Assembly: GCA_034003745.1 (NCBI GenBank)
Contig: JAVEYA010000107.1
Coordinates: forward strand, 1-7,452
DNA length: 7,452 nucleotides
Direction of reading: 5' to 3'
Source of the DNA: JAVEYA01 sp034003745
Lineage (GTDB): Bacteria > Bacillota > Peptococcia > DRI-13 > PHAD01
Shown here one piece after another: positions 1-5,904 of the stretch. Within the stretch, counting starts at the first letter, position 1, and each line of letters opens with the position of its first letter. The translations under genes and the position numbers were made by a program. Under the pieces are notes generated by a model. The model ran no database searches, was not told the DNA's origin, and was given only the letters and a program-made list of their open reading frames with translations.

Positions 1-322
1 CCCAGCCGCGCAGACTGATCCACTGCTTCCTGCCGTTCAATTCAAGCTCGGTCAACTCCGCAATGCTATTTGCGGGTATATTTCTGCTTGCATCGGTAAT
101 ACGGGGCGTAGATGCGGTAAACTGGGAAACAACAACCAAGCCCAAGTTTAACGTCATCATCACGGCGAAGAATAACGCCGTCTTTTTCAAGCGGATAAGC
201 TGTTGGGGATTCGTCTTTTTCCGAGTCTGCTGAATGATGCGGTATGCCGACAGGAGCAGCACTCCCGCAAGCGCAATGACCGATAAAACGGTCAGAATGA
301 TAAATATCGTTACTTGAATCAC
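1..322 (-). CDS. Membrane-anchored alpha/beta hydrolase, N-terminal part (runs off the window)
   Basis: This frame opens with GTG at 322, preceded by an excellent AAGGAGG at 330-336 with a 7-nt spacer, and stays open to the window edge (107 codons seen). It begins with a hydrophobic segment at about residues 4-27, then a basic stretch (QQTRKKTNPQQLIRLKK) and a second hydrophobic segment at about 48-67. The end of the visible part, with ELNGRKQWISLRGW at 94-107, resembles the first beta strands of clostridial alpha/beta hydrolases of the prolyl iminopeptidase-like group, which are usually followed by a LLFLxGGPG oxyanion motif; that motif and the catalytic triad would lie outside the window. 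It starts 43 nt after the stop of the ABC chimera and is probably the last visible gene of the same operon. The reading frame and start are clear; the hydrolase assignment is inferred from a short stretch, and the substrate is unknown. Confidence 0.7.
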   Translation of the reverse strand, partial: MIQVTIFIILTVLSVIALAGVLLLSAYRIIQQTRKKTNPQQLIRLKKTALFFAVMMTLNLGLVVVSQFTASTPRITDASRNIPANSIAELTELELNGRKQWISLRGW

Positions 323-329
323 GGCAAAG

Positions 330-336
330 CCTCCTT
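330..336 (-). promoter_or_regulatory. Ribosome binding site deciding a GTG start
   Basis: AAGGAGG read on the minus strand lies 7 nt before GTG at 322. It supports the GTG as the true start of the hydrolase and argues against a different-frame ORF that starts at 344. Confidence 0.75.
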
Positions 337-365
337 AAATCCACCTTATAAATCGAGGAATGAAA

Positions 366-1112
366 TCAAATCTCCAATGCGCGCATTTCGCACAATATTC
401 GTTCCGCTTTCCCGGTGATGCCACTATTAGTGAAGTCAACAAGGGGCAATTCACTTACAATCTTCCCGTCCTGCATGAATAGTACCCGCTGCGCGCTTGC
501 AGCCACCTTTGCATCGTGGGTCACCAACAGAATTGCCGTACCGTTTCGGTGTATCTCCGAAAAAAGCGCCATGATTTCATCGGCAGACTTGGAGTTAAGC
601 GCGCCCGTCAGCTCGTCTGCGACTGTGAACCGCAACTCATGGATGGTGACCGTATCGCCTAATTTTATCGTGCCATCCTTACTGTAAAAAACGGGAGCAT
701 AAAGCTCACCCTCCAAAGGCTGTACAGGGTGGTTATCCGCATCAAGCAGGAAGTCAAACTGATTGCTTTGGGTACTGAAACCATTGTCTTGTACGGTTCC
801 TGCGAGAGATTTCCCATTGATTACGATCTGCCCACTGTCGATGTTGAGGAATTTTAACGCTTGAAACCGGCTCACAACCTCATTCTCGGCTGCAAAGGCA
901 TCCAGTTTCTTTATATCCAGTACACCGGCGTGCATCTGCATAAAATGGGGTGTCTGCGCATCCTGCATCAGCCGATCGATAGAGCCAAGCAAATTAGCCC
1001 CAAGGAGAGCGGCCAGCGACAGCAACATCGCCGCCACGCTGATGAACAGGAAAATAGTCAGCGTCATCACTTTATTTCTTGTTATGTCGTTCCAGAGCAT
1101 TCTGTTTTTCAT
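366..1112 (-). pseudogene. Chimera: FtsX/MacB-type ABC permease N-terminus fused in frame to ABC ATPase C-terminus
   Basis: A 248-codon open frame made of two unrelated pieces. Residues 1 to about 164 look like the start of an FtsX/MacB-type permease: a short cytoplasmic MKNRMLWNDITRNK leader, one membrane helix at about 16-43, then part of the extracellular domain ending with KLGDTVTIHELRFTVA. From about residue 165 the sequence is the C-terminal third of an ABC ATPase: ADELTGALNSKSADEI matches the end of Walker B, catalytic Glu and D-loop (normally ADEPTGALNS), followed by the H-loop ILLVTHD (His199) and the usual VLFMQDGKIVSE strand. Walker A, the Q-loop and the LSGGQ signature are missing, as are the C-terminal permease helices, so neither half can work as usual. 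A deletion from inside a permease gene into a following ATPase gene explains it. The start has AGAGAGGT about 8 nt upstream. It follows the methyltransferase by 43 nt. A stable membrane product with a new function cannot be excluded, but a deletion relic is more likely. Confidence 0.8.
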
Positions 1113-1155
1113 AGGTCCCGACCTCTCTAATCCACGAATGGAAGCACTTAATCAT

Positions 1156-1710
1156 CTATTTTTTGATATATACGCTTTCAAGGGCGTTGCCCATCAGCGG
1201 AACATCAGTGATACGGCTGTCCTTCAGAGATAGCTTATTTTGCTCCGTCAAGCGTTTGATTAGATTCAACTTTTCCGCTTCGTTCAAGGGTTCGCGAAAC
1301 ACAAGCACACCGCCGGGGCTGAGTGACTTAACTAACCCAGGGATAACCCGTTCCAGCTCGTTCGCTGAAATATCGTGAAGAACAAAGTGACAGTAGATTA
1401 CATCAAAGCTGTCCTCATCCAGCAACGGGGCTTCTGATTGCAAAAAAGTGATATTCCGATAGTTTCGTAGAGTTTGGCGACAAGCCGCCAACCATCGTTT
1501 GGAAATGTCCAAGCAAGTCAGATGCCCGTGGGATAGCCGCTTTGCTGTGTAGAAAGCAACCGCTCCCATACCGCTCCCGAAATCAAGCACCCGTTCACTG
1601 CCTTCAAGAGGCAAGCGATCTGCAAATGCTTGATAGACGGTCTTACCGCAAAATAAAAATGTAAGCCTTGTCAGCAGCATCTCTAAACAAGACGGTTCTT
1701 GTGTCATCAT
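1156..1710 (-). CDS. Class I SAM-dependent methyltransferase
   Basis: A complete 184-residue protein with the ordered motifs of a Rossmann-fold class I methyltransferase: motif I VLDFGSGMG at 41-49 (SAM binding), the acidic end of strand 2 in LTCLDIS (Asp68), motif II in FDVIYCHFVLHD at about 102-113, and LSPGGVLVFREP at 130-141. The family moves a methyl group from SAM to a substrate; nothing here identifies that substrate. It is soluble and short, with no extra domain. The start codon overlaps the stop of the hydrolase relic (ATGA at 1707-1710), with GAGAGGTGAT just upstream; a second ATG follows at once, so residue 1 or 2 could be the start. The overlap implies translational coupling in the ancestral operon. 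It is the only complete, intact-looking gene seen in the left operon. Confidence 0.85.
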   Translation of the reverse strand: MMTQEPSCLEMLLTRLTFLFCGKTVYQAFADRLPLEGSERVLDFGSGMGAVAFYTAKRLSHGHLTCLDISKRWLAACRQTLRNYRNITFLQSEAPLLDEDSFDVIYCHFVLHDISANELERVIPGLVKSLSPGGVLVFREPLNEAEKLNLIKRLTEQNKLSLKDSRITDVPLMGNALESVYIKK

Positions 1711-1992
1711 TCATCACCTCTCAATTCCTTGTCGGCAAGATCAATAGTTCCGTTTTTTACGTCCTCCATCATGATTCTCAGAAACCTTTCCGGCTCCTCA
1801 AATAAAGGGCTGTGCGCGGATTGCTGAAAAGTGTTGTATATTGCTCCAGCATATACGAATATCCCAGCCGCTCCGCTTCGGACATTTCCGATATCTGCCC
1901 AATGCCGATATATGCATGGTAGAGTCCTGGTGATTGTTTTGAGCAAGTATGACGATGAGTGTAGTCAGCATAATACGCACCCCCTTGTGCAT
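1707..1992 (-). pseudogene. Alpha/beta hydrolase relic, frameshifted and internally deleted
   Basis: No single frame here gives a normal protein, but pieces of one hydrolase can be read by changing frame. LAQ at 1947-1939 is followed, after a -1 shift in a run of A (1937-1940), by QSPGLYHAYIGIGQISEM and SEAERLGYSYMLEQY, typical of the region after the nucleophile elbow in prolyl iminopeptidase-like hydrolases. Near 1830-1840 the frame changes again to TFQQSAHSPLFEEPERF, then MMEDVKNGTIDLADKE and a stop at 1707. The AHSPLFEEPERF part carries the catalytic-His region and C-terminus of the family. Roughly 100 residues that normally separate these pieces are missing, as is the N-terminal half with the GxSxG motif. 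The stop overlaps the methyltransferase start, so the C-terminal junction is still original. Two short open frames (starts at 1992 and 1946) cover the relic; I do not regard either as a functional protein. Confidence 0.75.
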
Positions 1993-2018
1993 TAAAATAT
2001 CCCCCAGTCCTGTGTCAC
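1992..2018 (-). other. Possible 8-codon leader or remnant gene start with strong RBS
   Basis: On the minus strand GGGAGGT (2024-2030) stands 5 nt before GTG at 2018. The frame reads VTQDWGIF and stops at TAA, whose last two bases overlap an ATG (TAATG, 1990-1994). It may be the surviving start of the first structural gene of the operon, cut off by deletion, or a true short leader coupled to what follows. The RBS is convincing; the peptide's role is not known. Confidence 0.35.
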
Positions 2019-2032
2019 AATGGACCTCCCAA

Positions 2033-2094
2033 TAAAAAATCAGCTGTATTGCAGACCCATTGCTATCATAGCAATCGAACCTGTCATACAGCTG
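2033..2094 (-). terminator. Hairpin plus T-run between the kinase gene and the downstream operon
   Basis: On the minus strand CAGCTGTAT (2086-2094) pairs with ATACAGCTG (2041-2049), and a nested palindrome ATTGCTAT/ATAGCAAT (2059-2075) lies inside. The outer 3' arm is followed by ATTTTTTATT (about 2031-2040). This fits a rho-independent terminator for transcripts coming from the regulator-kinase operon. The stem is long but has only moderate GC, so efficiency is uncertain. A promoter appears to sit inside the hairpin (next entries). Confidence 0.55.
2065..2093 (-). promoter_or_regulatory. Probable activator-dependent promoter of the left operon
   Basis: Minus-strand TATGAT at 2065-2070 is a good -10 box. 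The hexamer 17 nt upstream (AGCTGT, 2088-2093) is a poor -35, as expected where an activator helps RNA polymerase. The 9-bp direct repeats lie 7 bp further upstream. Transcription would start near 2058. This is inferred from spacing and motif alone. Confidence 0.45.
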
Positions 2095-2100
2095 AATCGA

Positions 2101-2120
2101 ACCTTAAATCTACCTTAAAT
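2101..2120 (-). promoter_or_regulatory. Direct-repeat operator, likely OmpR-family regulator binding site
   Basis: Minus-strand ATTTAAGGT occurs twice (2112-2120 and 2101-2109), identical and with an 11-bp period. Tandem half-sites about one helical turn apart are the usual binding layout of OmpR/PhoB-type regulators. The distal copy overlaps the kinase stop codon (2115-2117). The regulator encoded at 3518-4219 is the natural candidate to bind it and switch on the downstream genes. Confidence 0.55.
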
Positions 2121-3521
2121 TGTGGGGAGTGTAATTCTAAAAGCACAGCCCTTGTTGCCGCCGTCGAATAATGTTAAACCACCGCCATGCGCCTCGGCTA
2201 TTTTCTTCGCTATGGAGAGCCCCAAGCCACTGCCGCCGGTTTCGGAGTTGCGTGAATCGTCCGCACGGACAAAGGGCTTGAAAATATCTCGTGCAAGATG
2301 AGCAGGGATACCGACTCCATCATCACTGAATTCAATCACAGCTTCATTGTTTTGTACGGTTAAGCTGACGGTGAGTGTTGTCCCTGAGGGGTTATAGCGC
2401 ACGGCGTTGTCCGCAAGATTTTGAATAATCCGGCCAAAGTGACCTGAGTCCAACATGACGTAAAAGCTATCTTCGGGGATGTTGAACTCATATTCAAAAC
2501 CCGCCCGTTCTAACTGCGGCACAAGCTCGCCACAAAGCTGCCGGAGTGTTTCGCAGATATCTGCTTTGATGAGCTTTAAGGAAAAATCCGGGCTATCCAT
2601 TTTGGAAAGCTCAAACAGTTCGTTGAGCAGACGGTTTGCGCGTTGGCTGTTCTGATGAATGATTTGAAGATATCCGCTGCGCTCCTGCTCATTCATGTCT
2701 GCCTTTTGGCAAAGCCGCTCCGCATAACCCTGTATACTTGACATAGGGTTTTTGAGGTCATGGGAGATGTCGAGGATCAGCCGTCGCCTGTCCTCCTCCG
2801 ACTTTTTGCGCAGAGCAACCTCACGCTCAATCCTCGCAGCCATATCGTTAAAGGTATTTTGCAGCTCGGCAAACTCATTTTTAAGGCGCAAATCAACCCG
2901 GGCGGAATAGTCGCCTCCGCGCAAAAGTCTTGTGCCGTCGCAGAGCTTTTGCAGAGGAACGGTAATTTGCGAGGCGGTGATTTTTGAATAAACGACGGTA
3001 AGAACGGCAAGCATCAGAAGATACACGACAATCACTATGCCAAAAACAAGCGCGGCTTTGTCGAAATCGCCGGTCGCAGCGTTTTTATTTATGGTAAAGC
3101 CAAAATCAATCCGTATGGAGGCGGGGAAGGTAACAACCAGCCAGAATTCGCCTTGTGGATTATACAAAATATCGTGGTGGAAAGGCGTGTCCTTGCTCTT
3201 GCTCCACATTAAAAAATCCGTGAACTCGCCGGCTGTTAATTGCTTTTTAGAAATTGCGTCCTTGCCTTCCGAGAGTACTACCCGATATTCTTTGTCAATG
3301 ACCTGCACACTGCCGCCGTTTTGTACAACGGGCGCGGCGTCTATTTGCTTATAATCGTCCTGCATAATCGAATTTGCAGGATATTTGTTTTTAGCAAAGA
3401 GGTCTGACGTCAATTGACTGGCGAACGACAATAACGAAACAGCCAAACCCGTCGCCAGGAAAACCAAAACAAACACAACCAAGTAATTGGTAAAAAATTG
3501 ATTGGAGATTTTTTTCTTCAT
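2115..3521 (-). CDS. Membrane sensor histidine kinase (HAMP-HisKA-HATPase)
   Basis: A complete 468-residue sensor kinase. It has an N-terminal membrane helix at about 11-33, an extracellular sensor region of about 120 residues (34-155) with no recognised fold, a second helix at about 156-178, and a HAMP linker at about 179-232. The HisKA dimerisation domain holds the phospho-accepting His254 in ILDISHDLKNPMSSIQGY. The ATP-binding domain shows the N box NLADNAVRYNP (Asn372), G1 box SDDGVGIP (399-406), an F-box region IFKPFVRADD and G2 box GGSGLGLSIAKK (429-440). All catalytic motifs are intact. It should autophosphorylate and pass phosphate to the regulator just upstream, whose stop it overlaps (ATGA, 3518-3521); only a weak GGTGAG precedes the start, so coupling to the regulator is likely. 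The stimulus is unknown; pairing with an FtsX-type transporter locus would fit sensing of a cell-envelope-active compound, but this is inference. Confidence 0.93.
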   Translation of the reverse strand: MKKKISNQFFTNYLVVFVLVFLATGLAVSLLSFASQLTSDLFAKNKYPANSIMQDDYKQIDAAPVVQNGGSVQVIDKEYRVVLSEGKDAISKKQLTAGEFTDFLMWSKSKDTPFHHDILYNPQGEFWLVVTFPASIRIDFGFTINKNAATGDFDKAALVFGIVIVVYLLMLAVLTVVYSKITASQITVPLQKLCDGTRLLRGGDYSARVDLRLKNEFAELQNTFNDMAARIEREVALRKKSEEDRRRLILDISHDLKNPMSSIQGYAERLCQKADMNEQERSGYLQIIHQNSQRANRLLNELFELSKMDSPDFSLKLIKADICETLRQLCGELVPQLERAGFEYEFNIPEDSFYVMLDSGHFGRIIQNLADNAVRYNPSGTTLTVSLTVQNNEAVIEFSDDGVGIPAHLARDIFKPFVRADDSRNSETGGSGLGLSIAKKIAEAHGGGLTLFDGGNKGCAFRITLPTI

Positions 3522-4219
3522 AGCCGCTCACCGATATAGTGGAGCTTATACCCGATGCCGCGAATCGTTTTCAGATATCGCGGCTTTTGCGGATCATCCT
3601 CAATCCGGCTGCGGACGCGGCTGATATGCACCATGATGGTGTTGTCATCAAAATAGTATTCTTCGTCCCATACAGCATGATAAAGCTGCCGCTTTGTAAA
3701 AACCCGCTCGGGGTTTTCCATGAAATACAGAAGAAGTTTGTACTCCTTTGCGCCAAGCTCAATTGGCTTTCCGTCCTTAAAGGCGCAGCACTTTTCTTTA
3801 TCTATGGATAAGTTCTCATATGTAATGCTTGCGGTGGCTTTCTCCCTCGGCGACAGATATTCATTATTCCGGCGCAGCTGCGCGCCTACCCGCGCTATCA
3901 ACTCAGCAACGGAAAAAGGCTTGGAGAGATAGTCATCTGCGCCCAACCCAAGTCCCAAAACCTTGTCCATGTCGTCTGTACGCGCAGTCAGGAAGATAAT
4001 AGGAATGGTGCTGTGTTTCCTTATTTTGCGCAGGAGATTGAAGCCGTCCATCACCGGCATCATCACATCAAGGATTGCAAGCTGAATATCCTGCGCTGCT
4101 AAGATGTCCCAAGCTTCCTTGCCGTTTTGCGCCGCCAAGACGGTGTACCCGCTTTCCTCAAGGCTGATTTTTATTAGGTTTCGGATGTCAGCTTCGTCAT
4201 CCGCAATTAAGATATTCAT
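3518..4219 (-). CDS. OmpR-family response regulator
   Basis: A complete 233-residue regulator. The receiver domain (about 1-118) has the acidic pair Asp7-Asp8, phospho-acceptor Asp51 in LAILDVMMPVMDG, switch residue Thr78 in IIFLTART and Lys100 in YLSKPF. The C-terminal winged-helix DNA-binding domain (about 135-230) shows ELGAKEYKLLLYFMENP, RVFTKRQLYHAVW, the recognition-helix region DDNTIMVHISRVRSRIE and the closing strand YLKTIRGIGYKLH. No residue expected for phosphorylation is missing. The start at 4219 has GGAGGAGGT at 4231-4239, 11 nt upstream. It is the first gene of a two-gene operon with the kinase and has its own promoter at 4309-4337. The direct repeat at 2101-2120 is its probable target. 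Confidence 0.95.
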   Translation of the reverse strand: MNILIADDEADIRNLIKISLEESGYTVLAAQNGKEAWDILAAQDIQLAILDVMMPVMDGFNLLRKIRKHSTIPIIFLTARTDDMDKVLGLGLGADDYLSKPFSVAELIARVGAQLRRNNEYLSPREKATASITYENLSIDKEKCCAFKDGKPIELGAKEYKLLLYFMENPERVFTKRQLYHAVWDEEYYFDDNTIMVHISRVRSRIEDDPQKPRYLKTIRGIGYKLHYIGERL

Positions 4220-4230
4220 GCGGTTGTTGC

Positions 4231-4239
4231 ACCTCCTCC
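4231..4239 (-). promoter_or_regulatory. Ribosome binding site of the response regulator
   Basis: Minus-strand GGAGGAGGT lies 11 nt before ATG at 4219. It is a strong match with a slightly long spacer, and it fixes the start of the regulator. Confidence 0.7.
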
Positions 4240-4303
4240 GTGCGTTTCATCGTTTATTATTAATTAATTATAGCCTTTTTCGCTTAATATTTTTAGATTC
4301 CTG

Positions 4304-4318
4304 GTGATTGTATATCAC
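4304..4318. promoter_or_regulatory. Inverted repeat over the -10 box, possible operator
   Basis: GTGAT at 4304-4308 and ATCAC at 4314-4318 form a perfect 5-bp inverted repeat with a 5-nt centre, lying over the -10 box of the regulator promoter. Position suggests a repressor site, but the arms are short and chance cannot be excluded. Confidence 0.3.
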
Positions 4319-4337
4319 AGAAATATTGTTTTGTAAA
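4309..4337 (-). promoter_or_regulatory. Sigma-A-type promoter of the two-component operon
   Basis: Minus-strand TTTACA (4332-4337) and TATACA (4309-4314) are separated by exactly 17 nt, a near-consensus vegetative promoter. Transcription would begin near 4302 and leave an untranslated leader of about 80 nt before the regulator ATG. A TATAAT further down (4267-4272) has no usable -35 box. Confidence 0.6.
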
Positions 4338-4392
4338 AAATTAATTTATTTGATCAGGCGGGATACGCACCAATAACAGCACTGGCCGATGA

Positions 4393-4428
4393 CAACAAAA
4401 GACACAGGCTGTACTTTTTAGCCTGTGT
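4393..4428 (-). terminator. Hairpin terminator after the Asp-box gene
   Basis: ACACAGGCT (4402-4410) and AGCCTGTGT (4420-4428) form a perfect 9-bp stem with a 9-nt loop. On the minus strand the stem is followed by CTTTTGTTGTC, a moderate T-rich tract. It lies about 20 nt beyond the probable original end of the Asp-box gene (4448), so it most likely ends that transcription unit and insulates the regulator promoter. Confidence 0.6.
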
Positions 4429-4447
4429 TCCTAATATTTGTTAACCG

Positions 4448-5045
4448 TCAAAGAGGCCCATCTATTGAGGTCTCTCTATATTCGACAACGCATCCGGCGT
4501 CATAGTCACCGCCGGTTTGAATAAAAAGAAAATGTTTCATTTGTGTCGTTTACCAAATAAACCGCAATTTCGCCGTCTTCGAGCACCAGCATGCCTTCCG
4601 GATCAAAATCAAAAACGTTGAAGTTATTGGTCGGCCGGATCACATGCCAGATCCCGTCCTCAAGCACGTAGCAATAAACGCCGGAAGTGTAAAAGTACAG
4701 GGTTCCTTTCCTGGCCGCCGCCAATTCCTCTATATTCTCCTTAATGAACACCCCATAGCGATCGTCCCTGGCCCATTTCTCCGAATAATATTCTCTGTCC
4801 AGAAATTTTTGCACCGTCATGGTCCCGTCCGGCGTTACGCGCGCGATGGTCAGTTGGTATCCGTCGGCCCTATCGTCATAGAGGGAAATATATTTCGTTC
4901 CGTCCGTATCGTAAACAAGCGAACTTGTCGTATAATTGCTCAAATCTCCGCACACTTCAAAGGGCCCCTCCCAGGTTCTTCCTCCGTCCGCCGAGGTGCT
5001 GTAAGAGTATTTTACTTTGTACCACGATGAGGGGTCGTCATCGAT
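4448..5045 (-). pseudogene. Asp-box (BNR, sialidase-like propeller) protein, N-terminally truncated and probably frameshifted
   Basis: The open frame covers 5060-4506 (184 codons), but its first codons, from a TTG, lie inside the insertion sequence; genuine gene sequence begins near 5045 with IDDDPSSWYKVKYS. An Asp-box, STSADGGRTW (SxDxGxTW form), is followed by repeated beta-strand patterns such as SSLVYDTDGTKYISLYDD and GTLYFYTSGVYCYVLEDG. This is typical of sialidase-like or general BNR beta-propellers; no catalytic residues can be assigned, so enzyme activity is not claimed. The N-terminal part, including any signal peptide, is missing and is not found on the other side of the insertion sequence. 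The frame stops at 4506 just after a T5 run (4523-4527); skipping one T there gives FSFIQTGGDYDAGC and continues as VVEYRETSIDGPL to a stop at 4448, right before the hairpin terminator. This suggests a recent 1-nt insertion or a sequencing error. Confidence 0.65.
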
Positions 5046-5070
5046 TGAACTGAACCCCAAATATTAGATA
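5046..5070 (+). repeat. Left terminal inverted repeat of the IS3-family element
   Basis: Begins TGAACTGAACCCC and ends TTAGATA. It matches the reverse complement of 6463-6487 at 22 of 25 positions; the mismatches are at positions 5, 8 and 18. Confidence 0.85.
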
Positions 5071-5077
5071 GTTTTAA

Positions 5078-5887
5078 TTAAGCAGCTTTGGAGGACTGGA
5101 TCCTGTATTGAATAGGACTCAGTCCTTTCAGTTTGCACTTAATTCTCTGGTTGTTGTAATAGTCTATGTAATCATCAAGTTCTTTTCGGAACTGCTCTAA
5201 TGAATCAAAGTCTTGAAGGTAAAGCAGTTCAGACTTTAACAGGCCAAAGAAGTTCTCCATCACTGAATTATCTAAGCAGTTGCCCTTACGCGACATGCTC
5301 TGGATAATTCCTTTTTTATGAAGCCTGTTTTGGTACTTTTTCATCTGATACTGCCAGCCCTGGTCTGAATGGAAGATAAGATTGGTATTATCAGGGATCT
5401 TTATGAATGCCTTATCGAGCATGTCCATTACCTGATGGAATGTCGGTCTATCTGATATGTTGTAGCTGATGATTTCTCCGTTATATAAATCAAGGATAGG
5501 TGAGAGGTACAGCTTTGTTCCAAATAAAGAGAATTCCGTAATATCGGTAACCCACTTCTGATTAGGTTTAGCGGCCTTAAAGTTACGCTGTAGAATATGG
5601 GGGGCTATCTTGCCTACCTCGCCTTTGTAAGAGCGATATTTGCGGATCCGTACCTGGCACTTGATGTTGCATTCATTCATCAGCTTTAAGACAGTCTTAT
5701 GGTTAATGCCATATCCTCTGTTACGTAATTCAAGGGTGACTCTCCTATAGCCATATCTACCTTTATGAGCATGGTATATTTCTCGAATTACAGCCTTGAT
5801 TTCTGCATATTTGTCAGGCCTGCCCATCTTCTTCAGATAGTAATAAAACGTGCTGCGTGGGAGGCCCGCAAACTTGAGTAGCGCCAT
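5078..5887 (-). CDS. IS3-family transposase OrfB (DDE integrase domain)
   Basis: This open frame gives 269 residues from the first ATG, but the frame continues upstream in the -1 phase of OrfA (ending KATAVNELRQEFKL before the ATG), so the active enzyme is probably an OrfAB fusion made by frameshifting. An N-terminal HTH_21-like segment (AEIKAVIREIYHAHKGRYGYRR at about 28-49) precedes the rve integrase core. The catalytic triad is complete: Asp115 in WVTDITEF, Asp175 in FHSDQGWQY and Glu211 in NSVMENFFGLLKSE, with the canonical 35 residues between the second Asp and Glu. The C-terminus has DYIDYYNNQRIKCKLKGLSP, a hallmark of the family. It cuts and joins DNA at the element's ends. Only a weak AGGAA precedes the ATG. 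Confidence 0.93.
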   Translation of the reverse strand: MALLKFAGLPRSTFYYYLKKMGRPDKYAEIKAVIREIYHAHKGRYGYRRVTLELRNRGYGINHKTVLKLMNECNIKCQVRIRKYRSYKGEVGKIAPHILQRNFKAAKPNQKWVTDITEFSLFGTKLYLSPILDLYNGEIISYNISDRPTFHQVMDMLDKAFIKIPDNTNLIFHSDQGWQYQMKKYQNRLHKKGIIQSMSRKGNCLDNSVMENFFGLLKSELLYLQDFDSLEQFRKELDDYIDYYNNQRIKCKLKGLSPIQYRIQSSKAA

Positions 5888-5904
5888 CAGCTTAAATTCC
5901 TGCC

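Noticed and set aside
66..344. A 92-codon minus-strand frame at the left edge
   Set aside because: It is out of frame with the better-supported hydrolase that starts at GTG 322 behind AAGGAGG; its composition (many Cys, Arg, Tyr) is not protein-like and it has no RBS.
415..1378. Plus-strand frames opposite the ABC chimera and the methyltransferase
   Set aside because: They mirror clear minus-strand coding sequence, lack RBS and show no domain pattern.
2760..3354. Frames on both strands inside the kinase gene
   Set aside because: All are shadows of the kinase, whose motifs are complete in its own frame.
4267..4272. TATAAT upstream of the regulator as its main -10 box
   Set aside because: No acceptable -35 lies 16-18 nt upstream, while TTTACA-N17-TATACA slightly further up is a far better promoter.
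4644..5030. A 128-codon plus-strand frame opposite the Asp-box gene
   Set aside because: The minus strand carries the Asp-box motif and beta-strand pattern; the plus frame is Arg/Val-rich without recognisable features.
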